A stretch of 64,000 nt of DNA from Sodalis sp. dw_96 (GTDB taxonomy: Bacteria; Pseudomonadota; Gammaproteobacteria; Enterobacterales; Enterobacteriaceae), in contig NZ_JAAVUT010000019.1 in NCBI RefSeq assembly GCF_018449575.1, positions 40,780 through 104,779 of the forward strand, written 5' to 3'. The notes under the pieces were generated by a model. That model did not search any database and had not been told where the DNA came from. It worked only from the letters and a program-made list of their open reading frames with translations. Position numbers and translations under genes: made by a program. This document shows, piece by piece, positions 1-8,521 of the stretch. Positions within the stretch are counted from its first letter, which is position 1; every line of letters begins with the position of its first letter.

Positions 1-425
1 CGGTATTTGCCCTGTCAACCAAAGGCGCCACCAGCGCCGCCGCCCGTTTTCTGGCGCAGACACAAAATGCCGCCGATGAAATAGGCGGCGTCGGCAAGAG
101 CGGCGATCGTTATCTGGACCATGTTCTGTTTGATCTTGTGCAAACCGCCACCATTACCGATAGCCTGAAATTCGGCCGGCAGGTATTGGGTCGACTGGGT
201 AAAATCGCCCATTTGCATAAAAATACCGTCGATCAGGCCGGTTTCGCCGTGCTTAAAGCGCCGGATATCCCTTCAATTCTGGTGGAGACCGGCTTTATCA
301 GCAATATCGATGAGGAGCGCAGATTGACTACCACGCGATATCAACAGCAGGTGGCGGAGTCGATATTGGCTGGAATCAAGGCATATTTTGTGGCGGGGGG
401 CGTCTTGGCGCATCGTGACGGATGA
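1..425 (+). CDS. amiC: N-acetylmuramoyl-L-alanine amidase AmiC, C-terminal part (5' end outside window)
   Basis: Zinc amidase that cuts the amide bond between MurNAc and the peptide stem in the periplasm during septum splitting. Only about the last 140 codons are present, read from base 3. They begin [19 protein letters not shown] and contain [16 protein letters not shown] and the [12 protein letters not shown] motif, whose Glu is the catalytic residue of Amidase_3 enzymes. The sequence follows E. coli AmiC almost residue by residue to a TGA at 423-425. The N-terminal AMIN domain and Tat signal would lie upstream of the window. In E. coli amiC also lies beside initiator tRNA genes and mltA, as here. 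Confidence 0.95.
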   Translation, partial: VFALSTKGATSAAARFLAQTQNAADEIGGVGKSGDRYLDHVLFDLVQTATITDSLKFGRQVLGRLGKIAHLHKNTVDQAGFAVLKAPDIPSILVETGFISNIDEERRLTTTRYQQQVAESILAGIKAYFVAGGVLAHRDG

Positions 426-430
426 CTAAA

Positions 431-457
431 GCACAAAAATCGCCTTAAAAAAAAGGC
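431..457 (-). terminator. possible intrinsic terminator of the tRNA-fMet transcript
   Basis: Read on the minus strand, GCCTT and AAGGC arms (453-457 and 442-446) enclose a T-rich loop and are followed by GATTTTT. The stem is only 5 bp. It lies about 105 bases past the second tRNA gene, so it could also serve nothing. Confidence 0.35.
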
Positions 458-563
458 CGGTTAATTTATTATCAGACAATGAGGTATTAAACGCTTGACT
501 GTCAGAGGGTTGAATGTGAGATGCCTGCTTGAGGCTGGGTTCTTGAGGCTTATTTCTTGAAGT

Positions 564-640
<77 letters not shown>

Positions 641-702
641 TCCGATTATGACATCTGTGAGCAGTCAGATGTTGACTTCGTACGGTATGACGTTCTGTTA
701 AT

Positions 703-779
<77 letters not shown>

Positions 780-792
780 TCCGTGGATGCGC

Positions 793-820
793 ACTATACT
801 CCGGACAGCATCTGATGCAA
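793..820 (-). promoter_or_regulatory. sigma-70 promoter of the tRNA-fMet genes
   Basis: On the minus strand TTGCAT (815-820), a 16-base spacer and TATAGT (793-798) lie just upstream of the first tRNA. They are followed by a GC-rich discriminator (GCGCATCC), the arrangement typical of stable-RNA promoters under stringent control. Assigned from sequence pattern only. Confidence 0.75.
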
Positions 821-993
821 CCCCTTTTTGCGATTAATCCCTTAGAATAATGATTTTTGTTTAAACAGGGGCGTTTTTGCTGGATTTATAGCCATATCCC
901 ACTGTTCTTTTTGAATTAATGCATTTATCTATTGAAAAACGTTTGCTATCTTTCGCCCTAAACGCAAGCACATGGTTTCAACATGAGAATAAT

Positions 994-2160
994 ATGAACA
1001 AGCATTGGCTAAGCTATCTTTCCATCGGTCTGGTTATCGCCATTCTGGCCGGATGTTCGTCCCGACCCACCGAACGCGGACAGCAGTATAAAGATGGTCG
1101 TCTTACGGAGCCTTTTGGGCTGGTGAACGAACCCAACGCCAAAGGGCGTCCGGTCAATGCCAAGGATTTTGCCGATCAGGTGACGCAAACTCAATATGCC
1201 GCCGCCGGGCTTTATAATCGCAATTATGCCGATTACGACGCGATCAAGCGCTGGGCGATGGCGGGAGCCGATACCCGGCAGCTGAGTCAATTCGGTATAA
1301 AAGCTTTCCAGATGGAGGGTGTGGATAATTACGGTAACGTCCAGTTCACCGGCTATTATACCCCGGTGATTCATGCCCGCTATACGGCGCAAGGGGAGTT
1401 TCAATATCCTTTATACCGTATGCCGCCGCGCGGGGCCAAGCGCCGGTTGCCGGATCGCGCGGCCATTTATGCCGGTGCCCTTGAAGGTCGCGGTCAGGCT
1501 ATCGCCTACAGCAATTCGATGCTGGATAACTTCCTGATGGAAGTCCAGGGCAGCGGTTATGTGGATTACGATGACGGGCGGCCGATGATGTTTTTCGGTT
1601 ACGGCGGCAATAACGGCCGTCCTTATCGCAGCATCGGCAAAATACTTATCGACCGCGGGGAAGTGGCGCGGGAAAATATGTCGATGCAGGCGATACGACA
1701 ATGGGCCGCCCGTCATAGCCCGTCTGAAGTGCAGGAGCTGTTGGAACAAAACCCCTCCTATGTGTTCTTTAAGCCGATTCCCTTCGCGCCGGTTAAAGGC
1801 GCCAGCGCCGTGCCCCTGATAGCCAAAGCATCGGTGGCGTCGGACCGTTCCCTGGTGCCGTCGGGAACCACCCTGCTGGCGGAAGTGCCGTTACTGGACG
1901 ATAACGGGAAGTTTACGGGCAAATATGAAATGCGCTTGATGATAGCGCTGGATGTCGGCGGCGCCATTAAAGGACAGCATTTCGATATTTACCAGGGGAT
2001 TGGCCCGCAGGCGGGACAGGCCGCCGGCTACTACAATCATTATGGCCGGGTGTGGGTGCTGAAAGGTACGGGGTCGCTGAACGGCGGACCGTTAATGATC
2101 GGCAATAGCGGCACGCCTGCCGCCCAGGCCAATACCGTGCAGGTCAGTTACGATAACTGA
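994..2160 (+). CDS. mltA: membrane-bound lytic murein transglycosylase A (MltA)
   Basis: Outer-membrane lipoprotein that cleaves the MurNAc-GlcNAc bond of peptidoglycan to form 1,6-anhydromuropeptides. The ATG at 994 is chosen because it starts a proper lipoprotein signal (MNKHWL..., lipobox LAGC with Cys near residue 20). An in-frame ATG at 919 would place 25 irrelevant residues before it. The 388 residues exceed the E. coli protein (365). The MltA domain is followed by the 3D (double-psi barrel) motif DVGGAIKGQHFDIYQG near the C-terminus, which holds the conserved catalytic Asp. The gene is separated from the tRNA genes by a divergent spacer. Confidence 0.95.
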   Translation: MNKHWLSYLSIGLVIAILAGCSSRPTERGQQYKDGRLTEPFGLVNEPNAKGRPVNAKDFADQVTQTQYAAAGLYNRNYADYDAIKRWAMAGADTRQLSQFGIKAFQMEGVDNYGNVQFTGYYTPVIHARYTAQGEFQYPLYRMPPRGAKRRLPDRAAIYAGALEGRGQAIAYSNSMLDNFLMEVQGSGYVDYDDGRPMMFFGYGGNNGRPYRSIGKILIDRGEVARENMSMQAIRQWAARHSPSEVQELLEQNPSYVFFKPIPFAPVKGASAVPLIAKASVASDRSLVPSGTTLLAEVPLLDDNGKFTGKYEMRLMIALDVGGAIKGQHFDIYQGIGPQAGQAAGYYNHYGRVWVLKGTGSLNGGPLMIGNSGTPAAQANTVQVSYDN

Positions 2161-2266
2161 ATGGCGATTACCGGCCAGGTGTATGGGTCGGGACAGGGTA
2201 ATAGATAGTAAACACGCCGTGAACCCATCCCTGGGGGAAAGAGCTTTTTCATTCGAGGTTTCAGTC

Positions 2267-3121
2267 ATGAGCGGGCAGTATTCAGACGGATATTTACAAC
2301 GTTTCGGCGGCACCGCCCGGTTATACGGTCAGGAAGCGCTGGCGGTGTTTCACCGCGCCCATGTTTGCGTGATCGGTATCGGCGGCGTGGGATCCTGGGC
2401 TGCGGAAGCGCTGGCGCGCACGGGGATTGGCGCGTTAACCTTGATCGATATGGACGACGTTTGCGTCACCAATACCAACCGGCAGATTCATGCGCTGCGG
2501 GAACAGGTGGGACGGCCTAAAACCGTGGTGATGGCCGCGCGTATCGCCTCCATCAACCCCGAATGCGTCGTCACCTGTGTTGATGATTTTATTACCGCGG
2601 ACAACGTCGCCGCTTTGCTGGATCGCGGGTTTGATTATGTTATCGACGCTATTGACAGCGTGCGGCCGAAAGCGGCCCTGTTGGCCTATTGCCGGCGCAA
2701 TAAAATCCCGGTGGTGACCATCGGCGGCGCCGGCGGGCAAATCGATCCCACGCAAATACGCGTCGCCGATTTGGCTAAAACCATTCAGGATCCGCTGGCG
2801 GCAAAATTGCGTGAGCGTCTCAAGCACGATTTTAACGTGGTGAAAAGCAGCAAGGGCAAGCTGGGTATCGATTGCGTGTTTTCCACTGAGCATCTGGTCT
2901 ATCCGCAGCCGGACGGGACGGTGTGCGCGTCCCCTTCCACCGCCGAGGGGCCAAAACGCATGGATTGCGCCTCGGGTTTTGGCGCGGCCACCATGGTAAC
3001 CGCCAGCTTCGGTTTTATTGCGGTTTCCCATGCGCTGAAAAAGATGCTGGCCCGCCAGGCCCGGCTGGCTGAAGTCACAACGCCGCCGGAGTCACAGACC
3101 GAGCCTGATCACGTGCAATGA
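2267..3121 (+). CDS. tcdA: tRNA threonylcarbamoyladenosine dehydratase TcdA (CsdL)
   Basis: E1-like (ThiF/MoeB) enzyme that uses ATP to convert t6A37 of ANN-decoding tRNAs to the cyclic form ct6A. The nucleotide-binding loop VCVIGIGGVGSWAAEALAR is near residue 30, followed by TLIDMDDVCVTNTNRQ and a CASGFG motif near the C-terminus. The ATG at 2267 starts MSGQYSDGYLQRFGGTARLYG, as in the family, giving 284 residues (268 in E. coli). An in-frame start at 2183 would add an unrelated 28 residues. The csdE-csdA genes that supply its sulfur-transfer partners converge on it from the right. Confidence 0.95.
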   Translation: MSGQYSDGYLQRFGGTARLYGQEALAVFHRAHVCVIGIGGVGSWAAEALARTGIGALTLIDMDDVCVTNTNRQIHALREQVGRPKTVVMAARIASINPECVVTCVDDFITADNVAALLDRGFDYVIDAIDSVRPKAALLAYCRRNKIPVVTIGGAGGQIDPTQIRVADLAKTIQDPLAAKLRERLKHDFNVVKSSKGKLGIDCVFSTEHLVYPQPDGTVCASPSTAEGPKRMDCASGFGAATMVTASFGFIAVSHALKKMLARQARLAEVTTPPESQTEPDHVQ

Positions 3122-3235
3122 GCGGTCATCGGCGGCGGACAGGAGTCCCGGCGCTTTCGTCAACCGCCGTGCCGGCGCCCACGTCACCCTCTCGGGATGT
3201 CATTGTCGACAAAAGCTTCAAACTCTCCGCCCCTA

Positions 3236-3688
3236 TCATCCGGCGAGGTAGCTATCGACAATAGCGTTGATTCGACCGGCAATAGCCGCCAGCCCGCCGG
3301 CCCGGCTGGCGCTGAGTTCAGCCCGCAGGCCCAGGGCATCGAACGGCGCCAGTGGGTCCTGTCCGGCTAATTGTTGCGGGGTTTTGCCTTCCACCGCCGT
3401 CAGTACGATAGCCAGCAGTCCTTTAACGATACGGCCGTCGCTGGCGGCATAAAAATGCAAACTACCGTCCTCCAGCCGCACATGGCCGAGCCAGACGCGG
3501 TTCTCACATCTCGTCAGGGCGTTTTCGGGGGTCTTTAATGCCTCCGGCAATTCCGGCAGAGCCTTGGCCAGTAAAATAATTTGTCGCAGGCGGTCTTCCC
3601 ATCGATGGCAGCGGGAGAAGCGCTCCTTGACTTCTTCAAGAGTAATAGCGTGGCCGAAGGGGTGCCGGTCCGATGTCGATTCATTCAT
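3236..3688 (-). CDS. csdE: sulfur acceptor protein CsdE
   Basis: SufE-family protein that accepts persulfide sulfur from CsdA on a single cysteine and works with TcdA in the CSD system. It has 150 residues. The acceptor Cys is residue 61 in RCENRVWLG, the same number as in E. coli. The reading frame stays open upstream to 4105, but that part is the antisense-frame shadow of csdA. The ATG at 3688 begins MNESTSDRHPFGHAITLEE and fits the family length (147 in E. coli). It follows csdA by 71 bases on the same strand and is probably cotranscribed. Confidence 0.93.
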   Translation of the reverse strand: MNESTSDRHPFGHAITLEEVKERFSRCHRWEDRLRQIILLAKALPELPEALKTPENALTRCENRVWLGHVRLEDGSLHFYAASDGRIVKGLLAIVLTAVEGKTPQQLAGQDPLAPFDALGLRAELSASRAGGLAAIAGRINAIVDSYLAG

Positions 3689-3759
3689 GGCGTCAATTCT
3701 TCCGTTGGTTCTTTCGTTCTTTATCGTTGATATTAGGCCAGTAAAGGGTCCGGCGATCA

Positions 3760-4974
3760 TTAATCCCGCAGCAGAGTCAGCGCTTTTTCCACCGCCGCCG
3801 CCAGCCGGTCGACATCCCGGCGGGTATTGTAAGGGGCGAACGAGGCGCGCAGCGTGCCGGTAACCCCCAGCGCCGCCATCAGCGGCTGGGCACAGTGCTG
3901 CCCGGCGCGAAGGGCAATGCCTTCTTGCGCCAGTATCATGGCGATATCCTGATGATGAATACCGGCAAAATCGAACGAGAGCAGGCTGGTGCCGGGGCAA
4001 CGAAAGGCGCGAAAGCCCGGCAGCGCCGACAGGCGCTCTTGCGCTAAATCCGCCAGGGAACCGCTGTAGCGCTCCGCCGCCTCCCAATCTTGCTGTGAAA
4101 GCCACTCCAGGGCGGCGCTCAGCCCAATCACGCCGGCAATATTCGGCGTGCCGGCCTCAAAGCGCTGCGGGGCGGCCAAAGGGGTGAAACCCTCGAAAGT
4201 GACCGCGCTGAGCATTTTACCGCCCCCTTGCCAGGGCGGCATCTGCGCCAATAACCGCGGTTTGCCGTACAGCACGCCAATCCCGGTGGGACCATAAAGC
4301 TTGTGGCCTGAAAAAGCATAAAAATCTATATCGTCTTTAATGACATCCGGCGGCCGGTGCACCGCTCCCTGGGCGCCGTCCAGCACGATAACCGCCTGGG
4401 GATAACGGCGGGTGAGGGCGGTTATCGCCGTTAAATCCGGGCACCCCCCGGTCACATTTGACATTTGCGTCACGGCAACCACACGGGTACTGTCGTTCAA
4501 TAAACTCGCCAGAGCGGCGGGCGAGGGCAGTAGATCCGTACCCAGCGGCCATTTAACAACCTTGGCGCCGGTTTGTTGCGCCACCATCAGCCAGGGCACC
4601 AGATTGGCATGATGCTCGGTTTCGCTGACGATAATCTCGTTCCCCGGACTCAGGCGCGGGCGGGCGTAACTTTGCGCCACCAGGTTGAGTGATTCGGTGG
4701 TGCCGCGCGTCCAAACCACGCTGTCCGGATCCGGCGCATGCAGCCAGTTCGCCACCTGCCGCCGGGCCTGCTCATAACGGGCAGTGAGGGAAACCGCCGC
4801 CGCATATTGGCTGCGGTGTACATTGCCGCTGTCATGGCGATAAAACGCCTCGGTGGCCGCAATGACCGCCTCGGGTTTCAATGCGGTGGCGGCGCTGTCC
4901 AAATACACCACTTCATCGTTGAGCGCCGGGAATTGCCCCCCGAAAGTCATGAAATCAAATTCACGCATTACCAT
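3760..4974 (-). CDS. csdA: cysteine desulfurase CsdA
   Basis: PLP-dependent class-V aminotransferase-fold enzyme that removes sulfur from cysteine as enzyme-bound persulfide and passes it to CsdE. Visible features are the substrate-entry LDSAATALKP motif, TETEHH-type SETEHHANLVPW, the PLP lysine in FSGHKLYGPTGIGVLYG, and the persulfide Cys361 in RAGQHCAQPLM, exactly 43 residues from the C-terminus as in E. coli. It has 404 residues. A second ATG two codons in (4968) may be the true start, since the GAGAG sequence is better spaced for it. Confidence 0.94.
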   Translation of the reverse strand: MVMREFDFMTFGGQFPALNDEVVYLDSAATALKPEAVIAATEAFYRHDSGNVHRSQYAAAVSLTARYEQARRQVANWLHAPDPDSVVWTRGTTESLNLVAQSYARPRLSPGNEIIVSETEHHANLVPWLMVAQQTGAKVVKWPLGTDLLPSPAALASLLNDSTRVVAVTQMSNVTGGCPDLTAITALTRRYPQAVIVLDGAQGAVHRPPDVIKDDIDFYAFSGHKLYGPTGIGVLYGKPRLLAQMPPWQGGGKMLSAVTFEGFTPLAAPQRFEAGTPNIAGVIGLSAALEWLSQQDWEAAERYSGSLADLAQERLSALPGFRAFRCPGTSLLSFDFAGIHHQDIAMILAQEGIALRAGQHCAQPLMAALGVTGTLRASFAPYNTRRDVDRLAAAVEKALTLLRD

Positions 4975-5161
4975 GCTCTCACTGTCATAAAATTACAGAC
5001 TTGTCCTATTATCGCCGTCTATGACGAGGAAGCGGCAGGATTTAATCCCGTTTTGTGGAAAAATGACGATTACTTGTTATGCTAATTAACATAAGGTAAG
5101 AAAAATGACCTGCTTACCTAAATACTTCAGTTAAGTTTTTTTAATCTGCGAGGAGTTAATG

Positions 5162-5383
5162 ATGAAGAAAACAGCCGCAGTAATCACTGTTTTTTTGCTT
5201 GGGTTAACCCTGAGTGCGTGTTCAAGTAATTATGTGATGCATACCAATGATGGTCGCACTATTGTCTCTTCCGGTAAACCCAAAGTCGATGATGAGACCG
5301 GCATGATCAGCTACAAAGACGCCAACGGTACTCAGCAGCAAATTAACCGTGCGGATGTAAAAGAAATGATGGAATCGAAATAA
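5162..5383 (+). CDS. ygdI: small YgdI/YgdR-family lipoprotein (DUF903)
   Basis: Short outer-membrane lipoprotein of unknown function. It has a signal peptide MKKTAAVITVFLLGLTLSAC with lipobox LSAC, then an SH3-like DUF903 domain with YVMHTNDGRTIVSSGKP and MISYKDANGTQQQINR. An AGGAG sequence at 5151-5155 lies 6 bases before the ATG at 5162 but only 3 before the ATG at 5159, so the second ATG (73 residues, MKKTAA as in E. coli YgdI) is preferred. The position between csdA and gcvB/gcvA matches E. coli. Confidence 0.9.
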   Translation: MKKTAAVITVFLLGLTLSACSSNYVMHTNDGRTIVSSGKPKVDDETGMISYKDANGTQQQINRADVKEMMESK

Positions 5384-5467
5384 TTCACTGCATATTAAGT
5401 GTTCGAATCCATTTATTTTAAACACATAAGCCAATTAAATTATCTCTAGTCCTCAGGTTGCGCTTAA

Positions 5468-5719
5468 TAAAAGCACCGCTTTCGCGGTGCTACATATTCA
5501 CTCTGGACAGACAGAAAACTTACCTATAATCCATGGAATACCAAGCGGCCTTATCCAGACCAAACCTGCAACACAACATCACACGATTAGCCAAAAGCCA
5601 TTCAGACTCTCCACGATCTTCGACTCTTTACAACTCACACTTCACTGCTTTGCGCGAGACGTTGCGCGAGTCTCATACCCTGCAAGAATCCGCATGTCTT
5701 TTCGTTCCGGCTCATCGGT
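5468..5719 (-). ncRNA. gcvB: GcvB small regulatory RNA
   Basis: Hfq-dependent sRNA that represses many amino-acid and peptide transport mRNAs. The minus strand shows its landmarks in order. The 5' stretch GAGCCGGAACGAAAAG is near 5700-5714. GGCTTTTGGCTAATCG precedes the GU-rich seed R1 (about 5569-5584, GTGATGTTGTGTTG). TTTCTGTCTGTCCAGAGTGA lies before a terminator, AGCACCGC-GAAA-GCGGTGCT (5472-5491) followed by TTTATT. The gene sits between a ygdI-type gene and divergent gcvA, its standard place. The estimated length of about 250 nt exceeds the 206 nt of E. coli because the part between the 5' stem and R1 is longer. This RNA accounts for most of the 464-base spacer 5384-5847. Confidence 0.95.
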
Positions 5720-5725
5720 AGCGCA

Positions 5726-5754
5726 ACTATAGGTATTTGCTGGTACATCGACAA
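5726..5754 (-). promoter_or_regulatory. gcvB promoter
   Basis: On the minus strand TTGTCG (5749-5754), a 17-base spacer and TATAGT (5726-5731) place the start of GcvB at about 5719, which matches the 5' end expected from the conserved RNA sequence. GcvA is known to activate and, with GcvR, repress gcvB. Its own site was not delimited here. Confidence 0.75.
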
Positions 5755-5847
5755 CGGACAATTTATAATGGCTCGGATAAAAAAAACTAATAAGTCAGCT
5801 ATCCATGCTTATTTTGCCATCCACCGGCTCTGATAAAGTGTCCCGAC

Positions 5848-6786
5848 ATGTCTAAACGCCTACCGCCGCTTAATGCCCTGCGGGCATTTGATGCGGCAGC
5901 CCGTCATTTAAGTTTCACCAAAGCGGCGGAAGAACTGTTTGTTACCCAGGCCGCGGTCAGCCATCAGATCAAATCGCTGGAGGATTTCCTGGGGTTGAAG
6001 CTATTTAGCCGCCGCAACCGTTCGCTGTTGCTAACCGAAGAGGGACAGAGTTATTATATTGATATAAAAGAAATTTTCTCGAATTTGGCGGACGCAACGC
6101 GAAAATTACAGTCGCGCAGCGCGAAAGGGGCTCTGACCGTTAGCCTGTTGCCCAGTTTCGCCATCCAATGGCTGGTGCCGCGACTGTCCAGTTTCAATGC
6201 CGCCTGGCCGGAAATCGATGTGCTGATCCAGGCGGTGGATCGCGAAGAGGACAAGCTGCCGGACGATGTGGATGTGGCGATATTTCATGGGCGCGGCAAC
6301 TGGCCGGGGCTTAAGGTAGAAAAGCTCTACGCCGAGTATCTTTTGCCGGTATGCGCGCCATCTTTGCTCAGCGGCGAACATCCGCTGACGTCTCCGGCGG
6401 AGTTGATTAACCATACCCTCTTGCATGATGCTTCTCGCCGGGATTGGCAGGCTTTTACCCACCAGCTCGGGCTGTCGCATATCAATGTCCAGCAGGGGCC
6501 GATTTTCAGCCATAGCGTTATGGTATTGCAGGCGGCGATCCACGGCCAGGGCGTCGCTTTGGCGAATAATGTCATGGCGCAGATGGAAATCGAAGCAGGT
6601 CGGCTCATCTGCCCCTTTAACGATGTGCTGGTAAGTAAAAACGCTTTTTATCTGGTTTGTCATGACAGCCATGCGGAAGTGGGTAAAATAGCCGCCTTTC
6701 GTCAATGGATAATTGGGCGTGCCGCCAGCGAGCAGGAAAAATTTCGGGTTCGCTACAACAACGGCCAGACAGTTGGACCACAATGA
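5848..6786 (+). CDS. gcvA: LysR-type regulator GcvA of the glycine cleavage system
   Basis: Transcription factor that activates gcvTHP with glycine, represses it with GcvR when purines are present, and controls gcvB. It is a 312-residue LysR protein. An N-terminal winged HTH (RLPPLNALRAFDAAARHLSFTKAAEELFVTQAAVSHQIKSLE) lies within residues 5-65, followed by a co-inducer domain. The divergent gcvB gene and downstream ygdD-rlmM reproduce the E. coli neighbourhood, which decides the name among the many close LysR paralogues. Confidence 0.94.
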   Translation: MSKRLPPLNALRAFDAAARHLSFTKAAEELFVTQAAVSHQIKSLEDFLGLKLFSRRNRSLLLTEEGQSYYIDIKEIFSNLADATRKLQSRSAKGALTVSLLPSFAIQWLVPRLSSFNAAWPEIDVLIQAVDREEDKLPDDVDVAIFHGRGNWPGLKVEKLYAEYLLPVCAPSLLSGEHPLTSPAELINHTLLHDASRRDWQAFTHQLGLSHINVQQGPIFSHSVMVLQAAIHGQGVALANNVMAQMEIEAGRLICPFNDVLVSKNAFYLVCHDSHAEVGKIAAFRQWIIGRAASEQEKFRVRYNNGQTVGPQ

Positions 6787-6793
6787 CACTAAT

Positions 6794-6860
6794 AATATCC
6801 CCAATAGATTTCATGCTGCGGGCAGCCAACACACCCGCGTCTTGAAAGATGAAGGGTATA
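6794..6860. repeat. ERIC-family element, internally deleted
   Basis: About 67 bp between gcvA and ygdD. It starts with ATATCCCC, ends GATGAAGGGTATA and contains GCAGCCAACACACCCGC. It has the outer arms of ERIC but lacks the central core. A degenerate copy of the same kind recurs at six places in the window. Confidence 0.7.
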
Positions 6861-6885
6861 ACAACGTAATCGTTAGGATTGTGAT

Positions 6886-7281
6886 ATGCGAAGTCGTTCC
6901 ATGTTGGTTTTTGCCGCCGTCAGCGGCCTGGTCTATGTCGTGCTCGGCGCTTTCGGCGCCCATGTGTTGAGCCAGACGCTGGGTGAGTTGGAAATGTCCT
7001 GGCTGAGAACCGGCCTGCAGTACCAAGCTTTCCATACGCTGGCCATTATGGCGCTCAGCGTTGCGACGCAGCGCCACGCCAGCCTGTGGTTTTATTGGAG
7101 CGGCGTCATGCTGGCTATCGGCATCGTGCTTTTCAGCGGCAGTCTTTACTGCCTGGCCTTGTCGCACCTGCATATGTGGGTGTATATCACCCCCGTGGGC
7201 GGGGTCTGCTTTTTAGCCGGTTGGCTATTAATGCTCACCGGTGCGCTGCGTCTCAAAAAGAAGGCCGAACGCCGTGAATAA
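6886..7281 (+). CDS. ygdD: DUF423 inner-membrane protein YgdD
   Basis: Integral inner-membrane protein of unknown function, 131 residues, with four predicted membrane-spanning stretches (about residues 5-27, 45-62, 68-88 and 97-120). The conserved start ...[15 protein letters not shown] and [14 protein letters not shown] are typical of DUF423. Its last codons overlap the start of rlmM by 8 bases, suggesting translational coupling, as in E. coli ygdD-rlmM. Confidence 0.92.
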   Translation: MRSRSMLVFAAVSGLVYVVLGAFGAHVLSQTLGELEMSWLRTGLQYQAFHTLAIMALSVATQRHASLWFYWSGVMLAIGIVLFSGSLYCLALSHLHMWVYITPVGGVCFLAGWLLMLTGALRLKKKAERRE

Positions 7282-8374
7282 AGTGATTTTGTATTGTCGA
7301 CCCGGGTTTGAAAAAGAGTGTGCGGCGGAGATCACCGATAAAGCCGCCGCGCTGGAGATTTTTGGTTTTGTGCGGGTAAAAGAGCACAGCGGCTATATCA
7401 TATTCGAGTGCTATCAGCATGATGAAGCCGATCGATTGCTGCGTGAAATTCCCTTCGCCGACCTGATCTTTGCCCGGCAAATGCTGCTCACCGGCGAGTT
7501 ATTGCGTGATTTGCCGCCGGAGGATCGCATTACACCTATCGTCGGAATGTTGACCGGCGCCGTTAATGGCGCGGGGGACGTACGGGTGGAAGTGCCGGAT
7601 ACCAATGAAAGCAAAGAACTGATGAAGTTCTGCCGCAAATTCACCGTGCCCCTGCGAGGAGCTCTGCGTGCCCAGAAGCTGCTCACCCCGCAGGAAAAAG
7701 CCAATCGCCCGGTTATCCATGTGTTTTTTATCGCGCCGGGCTGTTGTTATGTGGGCTACTCCTACAGTAATAACAACTCGCCCTTTTATATGGGGATCCC
7801 CCGCCTCAAGTTCCCTTCCGAGGCTCCCAGCCGGTCCACGCTTAAGCTGGAAGAAGCGTTCCACGTCTTTATCCCCAGCGATGAATGGGATGAACGGCTG
7901 GGCAGCGGCATGTATGCTGTGGATTTGGGGGCCAGCCCCGGCGGCTGGACCTATCAATTGGTGAAGCGCAGCATGATGGTGCATGCTGTGGATAACGGCG
8001 ACATGGCCCAAAGCCTGATGGACACCGGCCAGGTCATCCATCACCATGCCGACGGGTTCAAATTCGAGCCGCCGCGCAACAATGTCTACTGGCTGGTGTG
8101 CGACATGGTGGAACAGCCGGCGCGGGTGGCGCAGCTTGCCGCCGATTGGCTGGTAAAAGGCTGGTGCCGCGAAGCCATCATCAATCTCAAATTGCCGATG
8201 AAAAAACGATATGAAGAAGTCTGCCAAAGCCTGGATCTGCTGCGCAATAGCCTGAAGGAAAACAGCGTCCATGGGGAAATCCATGCCAAACAGCTTTATC
8301 ACGATCGCGAAGAGGTGACTGTGCATATACGCCGCTTTTGGAGCGCCGTACCCGGACGCCGCGATGAGCGATAA
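7274..8374 (+). CDS. rlmM: 23S rRNA 2'-O-ribose C2498 methyltransferase RlmM
   Basis: SAM-dependent methyltransferase modifying C2498 in the peptidyl-transferase centre of 23S rRNA. An N-terminal THUMP-like domain ([21 protein letters not shown]...) precedes a Rossmann methyltransferase domain with the SAM loop [15 protein letters not shown] and the conserved VCDMVE and [16 protein letters not shown] start at 7274 gives 366 residues, the E. coli length, and begins at the conserved NKV. The frame opens earlier at 7241, but that part overlaps ygdD and is not conserved. Confidence 0.95.
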   Translation: MNKVILYCRPGFEKECAAEITDKAAALEIFGFVRVKEHSGYIIFECYQHDEADRLLREIPFADLIFARQMLLTGELLRDLPPEDRITPIVGMLTGAVNGAGDVRVEVPDTNESKELMKFCRKFTVPLRGALRAQKLLTPQEKANRPVIHVFFIAPGCCYVGYSYSNNNSPFYMGIPRLKFPSEAPSRSTLKLEEAFHVFIPSDEWDERLGSGMYAVDLGASPGGWTYQLVKRSMMVHAVDNGDMAQSLMDTGQVIHHHADGFKFEPPRNNVYWLVCDMVEQPARVAQLAADWLVKGWCREAIINLKLPMKKRYEEVCQSLDLLRNSLKENSVHGEIHAKQLYHDREEVTVHIRRFWSAVPGRRDER

Positions 8375-8521
8375 TCGACGGGCCCGGGTAGAATAAGGGT
8401 CCGAAAGGGCCTTTGGTGACATGCACCTTACCACTCCCGAACATAAGCGCAGCCATGGGACGCAAATAACATTGAAGTCATGCGGGAGCGCTCTGACACC
8501 CGCTATGGTTGCTTCCGACGC

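Noticed and set aside
3689..4105. Open upstream continuation of the csdE frame (139 codons)
   Set aside because: It overlaps csdA in another frame, shows no conservation, and CsdE has its full family length from 3688.
5487..5732. Two plus-strand reading frames of 62-81 codons
   Set aside because: They lie opposite the GcvB RNA, have no ribosome site and encode no recognisable protein.
8375..8521. Hairpin near 8395-8414 as an rlmM terminator
   Set aside because: The stem needs two wobble pairs and no T-run follows on the plus strand.
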